Notes: generated by a model not told the origin, from the letters alone. A DNA stretch of 64,000 nt from Oxyruncus cristatus (GCA_013399855.1 VXAY01003154.1:1471856-1535855), one strand, 5' to 3'. Counted from the stretch's first letter, positions 1 through 15,270 are shown. Numbers and translations are program-made.

Positions 1-3000
1 CCACTTTCTACTTGTACCTACCAGCAGAAAAGCAAAACAGAAACAGGAACAAGTATGAAGTAATAGCAGATGTTCCAAAAACATCCTGTAGAGAAGAAAC
101 ATAACCCAAAATAGAGAGAGCTGGGTTGAGATTGGTGAATTCTGAGAGTCCAAAACCAGTGCCTGGAAAACCACTGTAAGAACCTTGACAGCCCTGCTGA
201 TTTGTCTGAATCACGGATCTCCACCAAGCTCACGGCAGTTGTGCAAAACTTGTACTAAGTACCAGGGAAGTTTTATTGTTCAGTAAAGTTTCTAGATATG
301 AGGGGTGTTTGTATGGATACAAAATAGCTGTTTCTAGCCCTGCAGAATATCATTGTTGATGCTGCAGAGGCTCTGCAGGACTAGTTTATTCTGAGCAAAA
401 GTCTTCAAGGAGAGTCCAAATTCAAGACTTTCTGTGATGAGAAGGCACTCCCCTGAACAAAGGCTAAAATCTAACTCTGGCAAAAAACGAAGAAAGTAGG
501 CTATTTCACTGCAGCTTGAGCAAGTCTCAAACTTTAAAAGACACTAACAAACAGCAGTACAGCCTCCTCAGATATGAGATCAGTAGTCTTTGAATGATTA
601 TGCTTTGGTACACACGCATGGGAACAACAGAAAGTAATCAAAGCATGATTGGAAATAATTGGATATAACTTCTTACTTTCATTAAGAGACAGGAAGGGGC
701 TGGTACAATTGTAAAATCGAACTGCATTAACAGCTTAATGCGCAAAACAAGGGCAGGTACAGTAACAATGCCAAGGAACTGACTACAGAAGGAAACACTG
801 CTTAAATAATGCACTTTGTGCTAAAGAGACTGAATGTTAACCCTGCCTTCTATTACAAAATAGAATTTTTTAATCAGATGTATCTTGGAAGTACTTCAAA
901 GAAGCCACCTGATAGATCTCTTCCAGTTTTAGCAGCACCTTCAGCTCACTACAGAGGACGGCTGAAGCATCGGGGAGGCTGAAGGTGCAGCCTTGGATGT
1001 TAACCCAGCACAGGAGATACAGCTCAATTCAAGAATACCACGGGGCAAAAATGAAAACTTAACGAGGGAAAGCTTGTGCCCTCAAAAGATTTCAGTTTTG
1101 CTTTGTTCTTTTGGTGACTGAGGTTGATGGTCATCGTCCACATTACAAACAGAGCACCATTTTCACAGCACTTGCTTATAAATGGCTCCAAAGGAACTTG
1201 CAGCTCCCCCTGCTCCATCAGTGCTTCAAATCCTGAACTCTGAACTGAAACAGCAAGGTTCAAGCGAAGTTCCCCTTTCTTCCTCAAGCTCTTTATCTTT
1301 TCCCTTGGGTCCCCTCAGTTCCAACAAACAGATCTGCACGTGCTCATGCTCCTGACTCCTGTCACAGCACTGCCAAAATGGATTAGGAGGTCACACAGCA
1401 GGAAACTTCACACCTTAACTGCTGTGTAAATATTACACCACCAGGCACCAGAGCTGCCTCAAGAGCTAACTAACATGGTGCAAGAGAAGATTTAATTTTT
1501 TCTGGACACTGCCTTTAGCACTGTCATGAGGCACTCTTCCAAGTTCATACCTCTGCAAACGTCACATTTCAGCAATTACAGCCCACAGTTACGTAACCCT
1601 GGGTGCTGTCACAAGCCACGTACTTTATATATCACAGTGTCACCAACACCTTCTCATCGGGGACATCGTAACATTCCTCAGGGTTAAGTGTCACTTGTCA
1701 CTGACAGAGGAAGTAGATGCCTTAAGTGAAGACAACTAAAAAAATTTCGCAATGGCTGAACTGGAATGCTTCTAAAAAAAATTAAGACAAAAAACTCAAA
1801 CCAATTTATTTATCCACAGGAAGATGTGTGTAGCTTTAAAGCGATAGAAAACAGGATTTTGATCCATAAGAACAAAGACATACTCAGTTGCTTTCCCGAG
1901 GTGAATTTCTAATGAGTACGAGTGCACTATTACTGTAGGGGCTCACTGACATAATAAGATTAGAGAGGGAAATAATTTATTATTTTTATTTTTACTATTT
2001 CCCCAAACCACCATTTTAACCGGTGGTTAGTACAGTGGATCAAATTCTAAGCAGTTAACAGTATTTGTCAAAAGTATGCAAGGACAAAGAAACACAAAGG
2101 GCCTCTTCTTCTGTTTCTACATCAGTTACTAAACTCCTAATTTCCTCTGACAGGTCACACAAAGCTCCGTCCACCCTTCACGAGAGAAAACAGGCTTTGA
2201 ATTTCATTATCAATAGGTTAATGCCAGTGTTTGTGCTGAGGAAACTGCCCCTTGCTAGACTTACATAAGGTATTTGCTCTGAATTGAAGTGGGACCTACT
2301 TAGTGGCACAGAAAAATGAGCCTCATATTTATTTATAGTGTCCCTAGTGAGCCACTGTTCCTTCTAGAGACTCAGCATGAGCAGTGCTAGAAAGTTGCAG
2401 GAGATGCAAACTTTCAAAATTATCACAACCTGCTGTAGAGCAATTCCCTTAATACATCTTAAAAGAAACCACAGAAGAAACGGAGATCAACTTAATCTAG
2501 AAAATTTACCTGGCAATCAAGAGTTACAGTTGCATCTTCATCCACTTCCACTGACATTACCAGCTCTCCTTATATACTGATTGCAGAAACAATAATCTAA
2601 AAAGCCAGTCAGGCTTCTGAGAATTTCATATAATCTTGCTTATACTTGTGTTTACCACTACTACTTCTGATTACAGATGGATTTAGGACTAAAATGTGTA
2701 TCGGCTGCGTGATGTTTCCAGTTAACTTCTGGCAAGTTGAATGTCCCTTCCCCCTCCCCAGGAATATTCATACAGATAAAATAAATTAAGAAGTTACAGC
2801 TATAAATAGTCAGAACAAAAATGAGGGTGGTTTTAGCAGTTGCATCTATAGCAACTTGGATCATTTGAACACTTTGACAGGGGAAGATAAACTAGGATAG
2901 AGTTTGATTCCATCCAGACTTTCCTTGTGCTGTCCTCCCACAGCCTTCCCCAAAAAAGAAAAACAACAACCAACCACATAAGTTAGTCTATGGACGAGTT

Positions 3001-6000
3001 TACTTCCAGCTGAACCATGTGACTTTGTGCTTTGAATATACTATACTTACAGTACCGATGTTACTTTAAATACTGAGAACTGTTCACAGCAATTATCAGA
3101 CAATTTGCTTTTTAAAATTGTAAACAAAAATCACAGATGTGACAGAGGTAACCATTTACCTCTGCTTGAAACGAGCAAAGAAGTGGGTTTTTATCACACC
3201 GGTGAAGTAATGTGCAAACAGTTACTACAAGCACAAAAGAACATACACATTAATAACCAATGTTTAGGAAGACTGTGGTCTTAAAATTGCTTGTGGAAAA
3301 CATCCTTTGGCAGCAATCACATGTGAAGGATAGCTAAACAATGCTTCAACTATGAAAACAAGCCTTCAGTTCCAGATCAACAAATTACAGTTGGATCAAA
3401 ACCTATTTCTATTCCTTTCTAAAGGAATGTATATATTTTATATATAAATATATATTCCCAGTATTTTGCATTGATATGTTACTGAAGAGCACTAACAAGC
3501 AGACCTGCTGCACTCATTTCCACACGCTTGGCATGTCCATGCAGAGGAATGATATGAAAATGCTTTCTGTGTCTCTGCAACCTTTCCACTCTACGCCTTC
3601 GGAAGCAGCTACACTGCAGAGTCCCAGATATCTCAAGATCAGCTGCAGGAGTCATGTCACATAAGCAGCAGTGACACAACCACCATCAACCCTGAATGCA
3701 ATGCCCAGTTCTTCGTCCTGCGGTCTGTGCCTGGAAAATAGACAGTTATATGCAAAATAAAGGTATCATAAGTCTCATGTAAAGATATTCTAGTTTATTA
3801 CTGGTTTTTACAACAACTTTTCTATATTACTACAGAGGGTCTTGGTATAACGTAATACTGAATCTTCACTGGCTTAAGATTTAAACTCAGAATTGGGACT
3901 CAAGAAGCAGGAATTTTTCATCTGGTTGGTTGTTGGGTTTTTCTGTGGATTTCTTTTTGTCTTGGTTTGGTTTTGTTGTTTGCTGCTGCAAAGTCATGTA
4001 ACTGTAAGGCTAAAAAAGTCAAACTAAAAAACCTCCATAGATAAAGAACAAGAGCATCACAAACTCTTGCATAAAGACACTCCCCTGAATGCTTTTATTT
4101 ACAAGCAAAATAAAAAAACCCAAACATTAAATTGCACACACCACATGGAACTCTGGATGCTTATTGCCTTTATGTTGCCACATGCTTCAAACAGCTTATG
4201 TAATTATTTTGCCTGTTTCTTCAGCAGCTGCTGGCTCAAGTTATGATTTTTAACCCTTGCCTTCCATCCACCTGCTCTAGCCATAACTCTTGATCAGACC
4301 TGCAGGCTAACCAGGTGAAGCAATACCCACTATAACCATAAATAAAGCCCTGTAAACCTGTGGTTTGTCAGCTCTGCAGCCCCCTACATGGACACAAGAG
4401 TTGTTAGAGGTGTGGGTATAACCCCTGCACTGAATTGTCAGGCAAGAGGGAGAACAGAAGTCGTGCAAGGTTTAGAGAGATTTTAACAAACCAACAGGAA
4501 CCACCACATGTGGTCAAATTTACTACTCCAGAGAGCCCTGGAGGTCTAAGACAGCAGCTGTTGTGCTTGACAAGAGAAGAACTCCATATTGCCACATTGG
4601 CTACCTCCCAACCACCACATCCTAGTCTCCACCACTTTTCCTCTGGCATGTTTACACAGCTAGTGTTGCCTAACACGGCTCCATGGCTCTCCCTGTGGCA
4701 GCCCCCTGCCCAGGAACCATCATCCCTCTGTCCAGCACGCTCCCATGGTCAGCAGGAACACCATTCCTTCTCGGCCACATCTCTGCTGCTTCAGCTGTGC
4801 CCTGTCATGCTCAGCCACTCGCTCCTGGCTCACTTCTACACACAAATGAAGCTGCAGGGCTAGCTCGCATCCCAGCTTCTCCTGTCATTCTCTGTGACCC
4901 AAGCAATGCCTTCACTTGCTCAGGGGGAATTACAAAAGGAAAGTCAAACCCAGCACTAGCTGCACTGGAGCAGCTTCCAAATTCTCTGTCATGGGCCAAT
5001 AAGAGAAATAGCAAGGCAACCAAGAAGCAACAGCTCTGCCCCTGTATCCCAAGTCCCAGATGTTGCTGCAAGTTAATCAGCATGACATCTCAGGTATTTG
5101 CACTAATTTCCAGCTGCCATTTGGGAAGAGTGTATGTATATACCCCTTTAACCCTGCAGTTTAAAACAAAGTAAAAGTAATCGATTCCTAAAATCAAAAC
5201 CACACACAATTACCTAGCATAAATAAGTAATCCCAGGCTGAATCTTCCAAACTAGACAGAGAATTTTTTCTTTTAATTCTAAATTCTCAGGACAAGTTTC
5301 CAGAGACATACTACTTATCTTCAGCCACATTCCCTAGCATCCATCTGTAACATCCCTCAATTTTTAATACTGCAGCCTCACTATCTGAGTCGAACCTCAG
5401 CCTCATCTAGGAGTTTCACATACTGCTCTTATAACTATTTCTTTGGGCCCATCTGGCAAATGGGCCCAAATAACCTTTCCAACATCTCAGCTGCTTCACT
5501 GTTACACACAGAGTAGCTGTTCAAGAGTTTCATGCCACAAAACTCACCCACTATTTCCACTCCTTTCACCCCAACTCTTGTCTCTCCCATCCACTCATCC
5601 TGGCATCCTGCTGGTTCCCGTTTCCAATCTCTGTGCCAACCCAGTGACTCTTAAGTTCCATGTTAAGGTGCAAATGCTCTGTCCTCTTAAGCATCTTTTA
5701 AACTTACTCATTTTCATCTCCAAGCACGCAAAGCCAGCAAGCTTTTTCAACACTCAAACCAGTTTCCTTCTTTACTGATCCTATCCTATACAAAGGAAAG
5801 TGAAACATAACAAAACACACAGGGTGTGGGTGTGAGAGAGAGAGGGGATATGATGAACCTTCTAGGCGTTATCCACAGATGGGGGGGGGATGATGGGGGC
5901 AGACATCAAGATGTTGCTGCCGTTTTACTCATGGTCACGAGAACATGCACTCACTGCTTTTCTCTGTGAGCAGGGTACATACAAAATCTTCTCATGGTAT

Positions 6001-9000
6001 CCCAAGTACTTTGGGTGTGGAGAGCGGTAGCAACACGAGCTGGTTTTAGTGCAGTGACCAGCTGTGTTGGTTTGCCCACCTGAAGGTTCATATATACACG
6101 ATTTATTCTGTTAGAAGTCCTTAACATGCTTTTATCTGGAATTTCCCGCAAAACTGCCACTTACCCTGTAATTAAAGCATTCAGAAAAGCTGCCAGATGT
6201 GAAGCAGCCTGCTCAACCCTGAACACTCACACACTGGCTTTCTCTGAGCACTTTCCTCTGCATTCAGGAAAGGCAGAAGCCTGTAAAAGCAGAAAAAAAG
6301 GCTACATGGTCAAACATGTTTTCCTCACTGCCTTTCAAGTCCTTGATTTTATAGCACAAATATGCTTGTATGCAGCAAGAAAACCAAACCAAAAACTTGG
6401 CCCTGCCAGGAACACTCTGTTTACTACAGGTCTGTAAGGCCTCTCTTATGTAACTATGGAGGATATCCAGCTACTCATACTGTAAAACCTCAGAGTAAAC
6501 AGAGCTGGACTTACAGTCTCTTCTAAGCTGCTTCCCTGTCCACTCCTAAGCACTTACAGGTGCAACAAAACACTTCTCCACGGACAGAACTTCGTATTCA
6601 CAGAGAGCCAGCAAAGTCAGCTCTGTCCTGTCACCACAAACCTGTTCACAGATTCACTCTGCTTGAGTTGAAGATGGAACTACATTTGCCTGATGCCTAT
6701 GGCATCCCCAGAAGCAATTAAAAAGTTTTGGCTCTGAGGGAGTTGGGTATTTTGGTTTTTTATTCTTATAAAGTATTTACACTTTATAATTAAATTTCTA
6801 CACGAATAAGGTTACGTATTGGAGCTGTGAGACAGAGTAACACCTAATGAAGCTAACAGGGTATTTTTATCTCAAAATAACATATTATGTACAAAGGACA
6901 AGTGCTGCTGTCCGCCCAAGAGAAAAAAAAACATGCAGTCAGAAGTACTTTAAAAACAATAATAAAAATCTCCTCTAGGCATGCTGCAAGATTTCATCTA
7001 CCCACTTCCCTCTTTAAGGGTTGCCTGAGGCACTGTGTCGCCAGATCAAGGAAGGTGGGACAGTGTAAGCAGCTAGAGAGGCTGGGTGTGGTTTTCCAGG
7101 TTCTCCTGCAGCCTGTGGGAGGAAGGTGAGGTGAAGGGCTGTCCTGGCAGCAGCTTCTCCATCACATCAATATACCAAGTGCCAGTGATTTGCACCACAC
7201 AACTAATACACAAGTAGGGTGCTTAAATGTAATTGTGCTGGCTACAGCACCAGCACCCAAGGGACTGCAGTAAAGGCTCAGCTCATGTGGATCTTCAGTC
7301 CTTACTACTCTTTTAAAAAAGCAAACATGAGAAGAAAAAAAAGAAAAAACACAAAAAACCCCCATGAAAACCCAAAGAACCAAACAACAAAGTCTGACCT
7401 TTCTTTTTGTGGTATTATCATAACGAAGATGAAACACCGCATTTCATCTCAAGCATGATAATGTTTCAAAAAGGGCTGGCAGGGAAAGAAGCAGATCTTG
7501 TGCCAGCAATTTCTGCCCAAAGAGGAGGTGCTGTTCTGAAGGCACGAAATAAAACAATGTAACAGGTTTGCAAAAACCACTACACACAGAAATTTACTAT
7601 TTCCTTCTCAAAGAAATCGTCAGTATAAATGGGCTGTAATATGTATTTTACATTATCAAATTACTAACCTGAATTAGTTTCACCGAAAGACACCTCCCAC
7701 CTTTCTGTCAAATAGGAACATATGTGACTGAGTTCTGTTTGTTGAGATTACAGCACAAAACACACCTAAGCTGTAGCATAAAATCCATGAAAATACACTT
7801 GAAAAAACAATTGTTCTCTTTTCAAGTGTTTTTCAGTTCTGCTGCTTATGAAATGACCTACTTTATGTCAAAGTTGTCTTCGAGGCCATGCAAGAACTGT
7901 CACAAAGTAACAGGCCCGAGAACTCATTTTCCATAATCTAATTAATTTATGCATTCTTGAGTTTACTGCGGAAGTAGCCGAAGGGTAATTTATTACTCTG
8001 AGAGCCCAGATCCAGTTGCACGCATGCCCCAAGAGACAAACGTGGCGGTGATTTCCCTTTCCATGAAATCAGCTTCAGGCTCCAGAACCAAGAATGTGAA
8101 GTGGTAATACAAGGTCATATTCTGAAACAGTGGTTGTACTCCGGCATCCAGCACATAGGAGAAACCATGCAAGGTTTATTCCTGTAGTGAAAGCAATTCA
8201 GAAAAAGTCAGGGAAATCTTCGAGTTAGAAATGGACCACCTGATGTTCTAAAATAAAAGCTGACCTCAAAACAAAAAAGAAGAAAATTAGAAGTTGAGTG
8301 TGAGAACTGAAGATATAGGGAGCAGACCTACAGAGAACATTCAGACCAGTAACATTTCTCATTTGTGAACAACACAGGAGACATGTATTCGGTGTTTTAT
8401 ATTTCCCTGCCTTGGTCCTTTAAACAGGATACCTCAAGTAATTACCTGAGCAGCTCTAAGATGATACCACATTTTTTTTCTTTCTAAGTCAAACAGCAAT
8501 CTTTTTTAACCTTTCTTGTTCTCGTGGATGAGATATACATTGTACAGACTATAGCTTTAAAATACAAACAGAATATTTAGTGTCAGCAAAAAATAGGATA
8601 AAGGTTTCCTTTCTAAAGAAATAAAATCAATCATTTCTTGACAAATATTTATAAATTTGTGTTTTTCTCCAAGTTCTTTCTCATAACATCTTTATCCAGG
8701 GTAATCAGATGTGCCTTACCACTGATTTGCACAGATACAGCAGTTCTGCCTGCAAACTGCCCTCTTAGGACAGTAACCTGCAGAATACATGGTAAAGACA
8801 ACTCAGGCACTTCCTACATCCAGTACCAATATTAACTATAACTCAGATTAAATGAAGTTCACCATGAAAGCTCATCAATAGAAACTGTCATTAAGTGTTT
8901 TCTGAAGCCCTGTCTAGTCATGTGAACTTCAGTTTGGAGCCACTACCAAGACAGAAGTTCATTAGTCTTTCAGGTTTCACATGTGTCTGTGTTTCAAATA

Positions 9001-11023
9001 ACAAATAACAATGCTCCAAAATACAGGCAATAAATTCCAGTACGAAAGTTGAATAAGCTGGAAAAACGTACTTCAATGTGATCAGACCCACATGGACTTA
9101 CATAGGATTTCATTTTAAACTTACATTATATTGAAGACTGAAGTAATTTTCAAATGCAAAAAAACCCTTATGGTAGATTATGCAGTTAATACATACATGG
9201 TACAAAGTCTGCCTTATAGGGAACAGTATCTACTGCCCATGTCTTTGATAATACTCACAAAGCATTACTGAAAGCTAATGTCCACCAGGGTATTAAGAAA
9301 TCTTCACTAACCACTAAAAACATCAAAGCTCCACAGGTCATTTAGAATTCACTTTTACTCAAACTGCCCTTACTATTTCTCCAGTTTTGCTTCACGACGG
9401 GAGGAGAGAAGGAGGGTATGGAGAGGTCTCTAAGACTGCCACCTGCAAACACTTTTGCAACAAAGCTTGGAAATTTGTCCAAGAAAGATGTAAATATTCT
9501 GGTTTATTTTAGTAAACTGGTTGGTGCCTTCATATCCAGTTGCTAAACTGGACTGAAAATCCAACTAATCCAACTTTTCTCCTAAATGCTGTGGCTGCTA
9601 AAGTAGTAAGCCATCATGCTGAGATCCTGAATTATGTCCACACAGCTATTTAACAGGGGGACCTCTCAGTCATCCCGTCTTTTGAGAACAAGGGATTTTA
9701 GCTAACAATCCTTGAGATGAAGCTGTGCTCTGGAGTCCTGCAGTAAATACCAGTTTGAAAGCAAAGCAAGAAATGAAACTGGCATCATCAAATGTGCTTT
9801 ACCCAGCAAAGTCCTACCACCCCTTTTCTACACCAGACTTCCAAGTCTGCCGGACTGCGCACACACACACGGGCACAAGATCAGCAGTGGCAGACTGAGT
9901 CAGCCCCAGGTCTGAAACAAGTACACATGTAGCATCTTCCAGGGCACTTCAGCAGCCTAACACTGGCTTTGCACTCTTTTTTAGTAAAATCATAATATCT
10001 TATTGCTGCTGTTTTCAGAATGAAAACCCACGTAGCAGAATATCTCTCTCTGTTGCTGCATTACCACAGCAGACCCATGCTTTGTCTTCACACCTCCTCA
10101 GTAAGCCCCACTGCTCACAGTCTCCATGCTGTGCACACACCACAGGTTAAGGGCCGAAGCTTTTAGGTCATTTTTCCCACTTACAGGTAATGAACAATGC
10201 TGCACACCTGGCTATTGACCCTGGTAGACATGAGGGAGGAGAAAGGTTCTGACAGAAGCTGCTCATCAATAGGTACCTAAGCACCAAATCTCCACGTGCA
10301 TGAAGTTCCCAGTCACTGAGCTGCCTAAAGGCATCTGTACTTTTACCAGGAGCAGCTCTGAAACGTGCAAACCAAAGAACATACTGTCTTAGTGCTCCAT
10401 CCCCCACCAAAAAAGAAGCTGAACATTTTCTTGCCAGCTTTCTTCCTCCTGCAGTCTGTTCCCACACAGATGGCAAAATGTTTTTTGAGGCTTTGTACTG
10501 CATGCTCCACTGAAGCCAGTGGGAACCCTGACGCCAGCTTCTCTAATAGAAAGGCTGAATCCACCAACTCCAAGAAAGTCTGAAAAACGAAAAGCTCTCC
10601 CCGCCGCCCCCTACAAAATAATCTCAAGAGCATTAGGATGGTTGCCAAATGGAGAAACCACTTCAATCTGCTCCCAGTGACTCAACTGACCACAGTGATG
10701 TCAGTGCCTAGAGAACAACACTGTTGTGGTGTAACAAAGTCCAATCATATCCAATAGAACTTCCACACCAATATACTGAGATATTATTCTCAAGCAAAAA
10801 CAGGGTGTACATTTCCAAGTGTTCAAAGGCACGAGCAAAGGGAACATTAGAATAAACTTCAGTTCAAGTCAATTATGAATTCACTGAGATGTGTTGATCC
10901 TGAATTTCAAAGGACAGAGTAAGGACTGTAACTCTGTACCTGCTTTCCAATCCAAAACACTGTGCAGCTGGAACACACATGTCCCTCTGCACCCTGTATC
11001 TTGCCAGCAGATATCTCAACCCA
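1..11023. other. Intronic DNA without recognisable genes
   Basis: Reading frames up to 163 codons (4435-5174) occur, but they overlap one another, have no recognisable domains and lie in a C+T-rich patch. An AT-rich palindromic stretch lies at 3427-3454. A GT/GA-rich run at about 5822-5846 is followed by nine G residues at 5881-5889. I recognise nothing else. Confidence 0.6.
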
Positions 11024-11075
11024 CTCACAGAATCGCAGAATCATCAAGGTTGCCAGTTCCTCAAAATCCACTTAA
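11024..11075 (-). mobile_element. Very short CR1 3'-tail fragment (tentative)
   Basis: Plus-strand TCACAGAATCGCAGAATCAT followed by CAAGGTTG resembles the inverted octamer tail and first bases of a bird CR1 3' end. Similarity fades within 50 bases. Confidence 0.45.
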
Positions 11076-14000
11076 TTAAATACGATAATTTCTTGTATGT
11101 CTCTTCTTTTACTTTTGCTTCACAGTAAGGCTGATAAACAATACACTTAAAACAATCTTTGGCACCCCCTTTCTCCAGCAGGAACCGAGGTCACTGAATT
11201 AGACTGAAGTAAACATAAATAAATCAAATTTGATCATTTCAATCAAGGAGTTCTTGATTGAGAGGATTTTCAAACTGCTGAAAAACAAACACAAAATCCC
11301 TAACGATTCACACTGCCTTGGTTCATCCTGGGAGAAAGATTGCTTCTGGGCTCTCAGAACTACACCTGTGCTTCTGTTGAAACTTCTAGCAACTAAAAAA
11401 AGCCGATCAAAGCTTTAAACGGTCTTATCTTCAGGATTATGTTACAATGCAATCTACTTTATTACTTTGCTCTGTGGCTTAGCAGTTTGTGTTGTTTAGA
11501 GGGGTAACTGTTTCAGAGATAAGCTTTAATTTCTTTAGTACTCATGAAAGTGAAACATTAAACCAGGCTGAAGTTCCTTCTCCAAAGACTAATCTAAGCA
11601 GCAAAATCAACGTAAGGATTTGCAGATTTCAAATGACCCTTTATCCAGCCCCTAGTGCAGTGCAAGCTCTATTGCTGCAGCCCTGTGACAACCACCAGCC
11701 TGACCCTCTAACAGCCCATACAACAAAAATTCTGTGACACAGCTACACAACATGATAAATCAATTTACAAACATCAAATCCACTTGTGCATTGTGAAAGG
11801 GACACGATTTTAGTTTGCTAAACAACAGCAAAAAAGAATCCTTATCTTAGAAGCCAGGAGGGGAGGCTGGTGATCCTGAGCACAGCCACTCCTTCTGTAC
11901 CTCCAGCTGTAAAACCCTGGCAGAAACACAAGGAACAGCAAAACCAGAAGCAGTTGGGACTCTGCATTTGAGATGCTGGGTCCACATCCTTTTTCTCAAA
12001 ATCCTTATGGCAGGACTGTGGAACAGAAGTTTAGCAAATGACCCAGGAAAACTAAATTTCAGGTCAGATAACCACTAAAAGGATACTGCATTACATCAAA
12101 TTTCTCAGTCTTTCATTCATCTGCCAGTTCTCCTCTGTCCCTCCTGCTGTCATCACTCTGCCTAAAAACACCAGCCTTATTCACATTTCTCTGCTTTCAC
12201 CCGCCTTTTCTCTCATTTTCTGTACAGGTTCTGGTATTTTGAATGTATTTTTATTTGCTCTCCACTTACGTTTCTACTGCTGTCCAAAATTAAATCATGC
12301 AGCCACATCTGCATCTCTGATTAACATATGCCCTGTTCTTCATTACAGGCTTGATTTGACATCTGTCTTCTAGACCTAATAACATCAAATTTTTTTTGCC
12401 CTTAAAATTGCTCGTGTTGTCTTTGTCTGTTGCCAGAGAAAGCTTGCTGGGGAAATTCAGGGATTAAGAGGATGTGTTCTTCTGAAAGCACATGGGAAAA
12501 AGTGGCAGAAAGATGAAGTGGCTTCACAAATACCTAGAAAGTTTCTCTTCACAGGCTGTTCAAAGACCATAGCAGATGGATCCCTTGGTCAGCTGCCCTA
12601 AGAAGTAGTCCTGCCCTCCCCTTACACCTTTCCCACATCAGCACTCCAGCTCATCTGGTCCCTGGTGAGCAGGCTAGAGAGGGAAACTCATCCTTTTCCT
12701 GTTTGTTTGCAGGGGTTGGCTTTGTGCCATTTCAGCTCCCTAAACTTCCTCGCTGCAAGATCAGACATATGCTAAAATTTGGCAGAGAAGAAATGAGGAG
12801 GAAGGGAAGAAAACCGATTTTTTTTCTGCAGCAGCATATACTGCTTAAGCTCTTTACTTCTGCTAAACTGCTCTTTGGTTTGGTAAGAAATTCTAAAATT
12901 AGCTCCTATAATCCAGCCATCTCAGATCTTTCTACAGATCTTACGCTACAAGAGCTCAAGATGTTTAAGCTGAAAGTCTGCAAAAACAGGGACATTCAGG
13001 AACTTCAAACCTGGCTGAATAAGGGAGACTCCTCAGTCCTCTGTGCTGCTCCAAACTGCAAACCAGAGTGGTGCTCCTGTATGAAACACCTGGATTAGAG
13101 GAATGAAGTCACGATAAGAACACATCACACCACTACTCAAGAGAGTGGCGCTGATCCATACTGGCTCCAAAATATTAAAACCCACCTTCCAGACTTCAGC
13201 AAGTAATTGCTTATTACCCTATCCACTGATGTGCTCTCAGCAATAGCTTGAAATTAGTTTCTGCGACAATCTCCTCCAAAATATTAAAAAGTATACACAT
13301 ATTAACTTACATAGTATTACAAGTTTAGCTTTAATAAGATCAGTCTAATTAAATCCTCTTAGATTCCTTGTTTAGAAGTATAAATGTAATTCCTGCCTCT
13401 TGAATGATTCCTTCTAATTTTTTTTTGCTCTTAGATGGAGTGCACAGACTTGCCAAGCTGTGTGGGAACTTGGACAAGCAACGTTAGCTGCAACACTTCA
13501 CAGATGTTTGAAGCAACACTCATCAAAATCAATTATTTTTTAAACTCTGTAATTGGCTCAAACAAGGAAGAGCAAAAAAATACTGAAGGATCTTGATACT
13601 GCCTCAAAAAAATACCTCAAAAGCTGAATTTACAAGGAAGCCATTTATTGGCCACAACAATCTTCCCAGGCCAACTGGAAGTGAGTCATGGATGGACAAA
13701 TCAGGTGTTTTAAAAATGCCTAATTATCACTGTTCTTCAAGAAAACCTGAGACTCAGGATAAGACTCAAATAAAACAAATTGCATTGGCTTATATTCTAA
13801 CAGAAGCATTGTGCGGTTTCTTCACACAGCTGGACATTTGAATATCAGTGGACATCTTGAATATCATCACATTCCCACAGGATCAATGTTTTTCTGACCT
13901 ACAGTGGTATTTATAGAAAGAAACCATGCTGGCAAAATATGTTGAATCAAACAGTATTTCCTCATATCCAGATGGAACAGCATTCATGTTTCAATATTCA

Positions 14001-14516
14001 TACCTGGGCAGAAGAAAAAAAATTAAACATGGTATTGCCATTAACGTACAAGGAATTATTTTCCTTTCTTCTGTTAATAAATGCAACAGCTACTGCCACA
14101 CACAAAATACAAACCTGACCTTTTAAGAGATATTTTGATGCATCTTCTACACACTACACTTCTAGTAGAAGCTCCTGTCTTGTCGCAAGAGGAGGACACT
14201 TTTTCCCTTTCCCTAACAAGGGCTCATCCTAAGGCCTCATAAAAATTTGGAATGGTCTTAGGGACCTTAAAGCCAATGCTGGTTTTAGTCTCAACATTAA
14301 ACCAGATGCCTCCAGAGCTCTGAAAAAAACCCAAAACAAACAAACAAAAAAAAACCAAACAAAAAAAACACACCTAAAAATTTAAAATCCTCACCTTTCA
14401 AACTTTTTCATTAGCAATTTACAATAACACCCCTTCAGTAAAAATCTCGCCCTACTCAAGTAAAAAAAAATAATTAACACCTAAAATTCTGTTTAAACTA
14501 TTAAAAAGATGCTCTC

Positions 14517-14540
14517 TCTATATATATACATATATATATG
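14517..14540. repeat. Alternating TA microsatellite
   Basis: Interrupted (TA)n of the form TATATATATACATATATATA, imperfect and short. Confidence 0.8.
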
Positions 14541-15200
14541 AAAGCAAAAGGTGGATAAAACCATCAATAACTGGACAGATATTCAGAAACCTCTCCACAA
14601 TTATAATTAATCTACAATCATCTAGAACAATTTTCTGTAAGGAGCACACATCTATAAAAAAAGATTATCAGTGGGATTTTTTTATTAGCCAGAGGCATAC
14701 AGTACTTGGAAGATTAAAGCAGACACTCAATACAGTGCTACATAATAATTTTAATTAGATAAAAGCTAACTGGATGATAATGCTGCAGTATGAATTAGAA
14801 ATTAGAAAGCAGTGGTAACTGCTTTGGAAAAAAATGAAATGTCCCAGAAATCAAGAAATATTTCCCCCAGCCAACCTTGGGGCACTGCCCTGCTATGAAT
14901 TCAAGGAAGCATCACCTTCCTGACAGCTTCAAAGCTACGTAACGAGAGAAATTGTCTTCCCCTTTTCTACTTTTGCCTGCAGAACTGACAACTGAAACTC
15001 TGCATAACACCCTTTTCCTTGCCAAGGGACCTCTGAACACGAGCCTGTTCCATGTAACCAGTCACTACCTGTGACTACAAGCTTTGTATGCACTGTTACA
15101 GGGAAATAATCACAGCTGCAGCCAGCATTTTAATTTCAGTATCTTCCAAAGTAGATGGACAAGGGTGAAATGGGAAAGAAAAAAGAAAGCTGTCTCCATC

Positions 15201-15231
15201 AAAAAAAGAAAAAAAAAAAAAAATCTGCCCA

Positions 15232-15263
<32 letters not shown>

Positions 15264-15270
15264 AAAAAAA
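15201..15270. repeat. Poly(A)-rich tract including a 30-base A run
   Basis: Runs of A of about 15 (15209-15223), 30 (15233-15262) and 7 (15264-15270) are separated by short interruptions. Bird CR1 elements do not end in poly(A), and no retrocopied gene is recognisable upstream, so this is listed as low-complexity sequence. On the APP-sense strand it is a long poly(T). Confidence 0.9.

Noticed and set aside
4435..5174. Overlapping plus-strand frames of 142 and 163 codons
   Set aside because: They occupy different frames of the same C+T-rich patch, and neither shows a domain, a signal peptide or exon borders.
5822..5889. GT/GA/G-rich run as a regulatory or Z-DNA element
   Set aside because: Short, imperfect simple sequence with no other supporting signal.
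12703..13098. 131-codon basic plus-strand frame preceded by TTTGTTTGCAG, which looks like a splice acceptor
   Set aside because: No homology that I recognise and no matching donor evidence. A transcript search would be needed before calling an exon.
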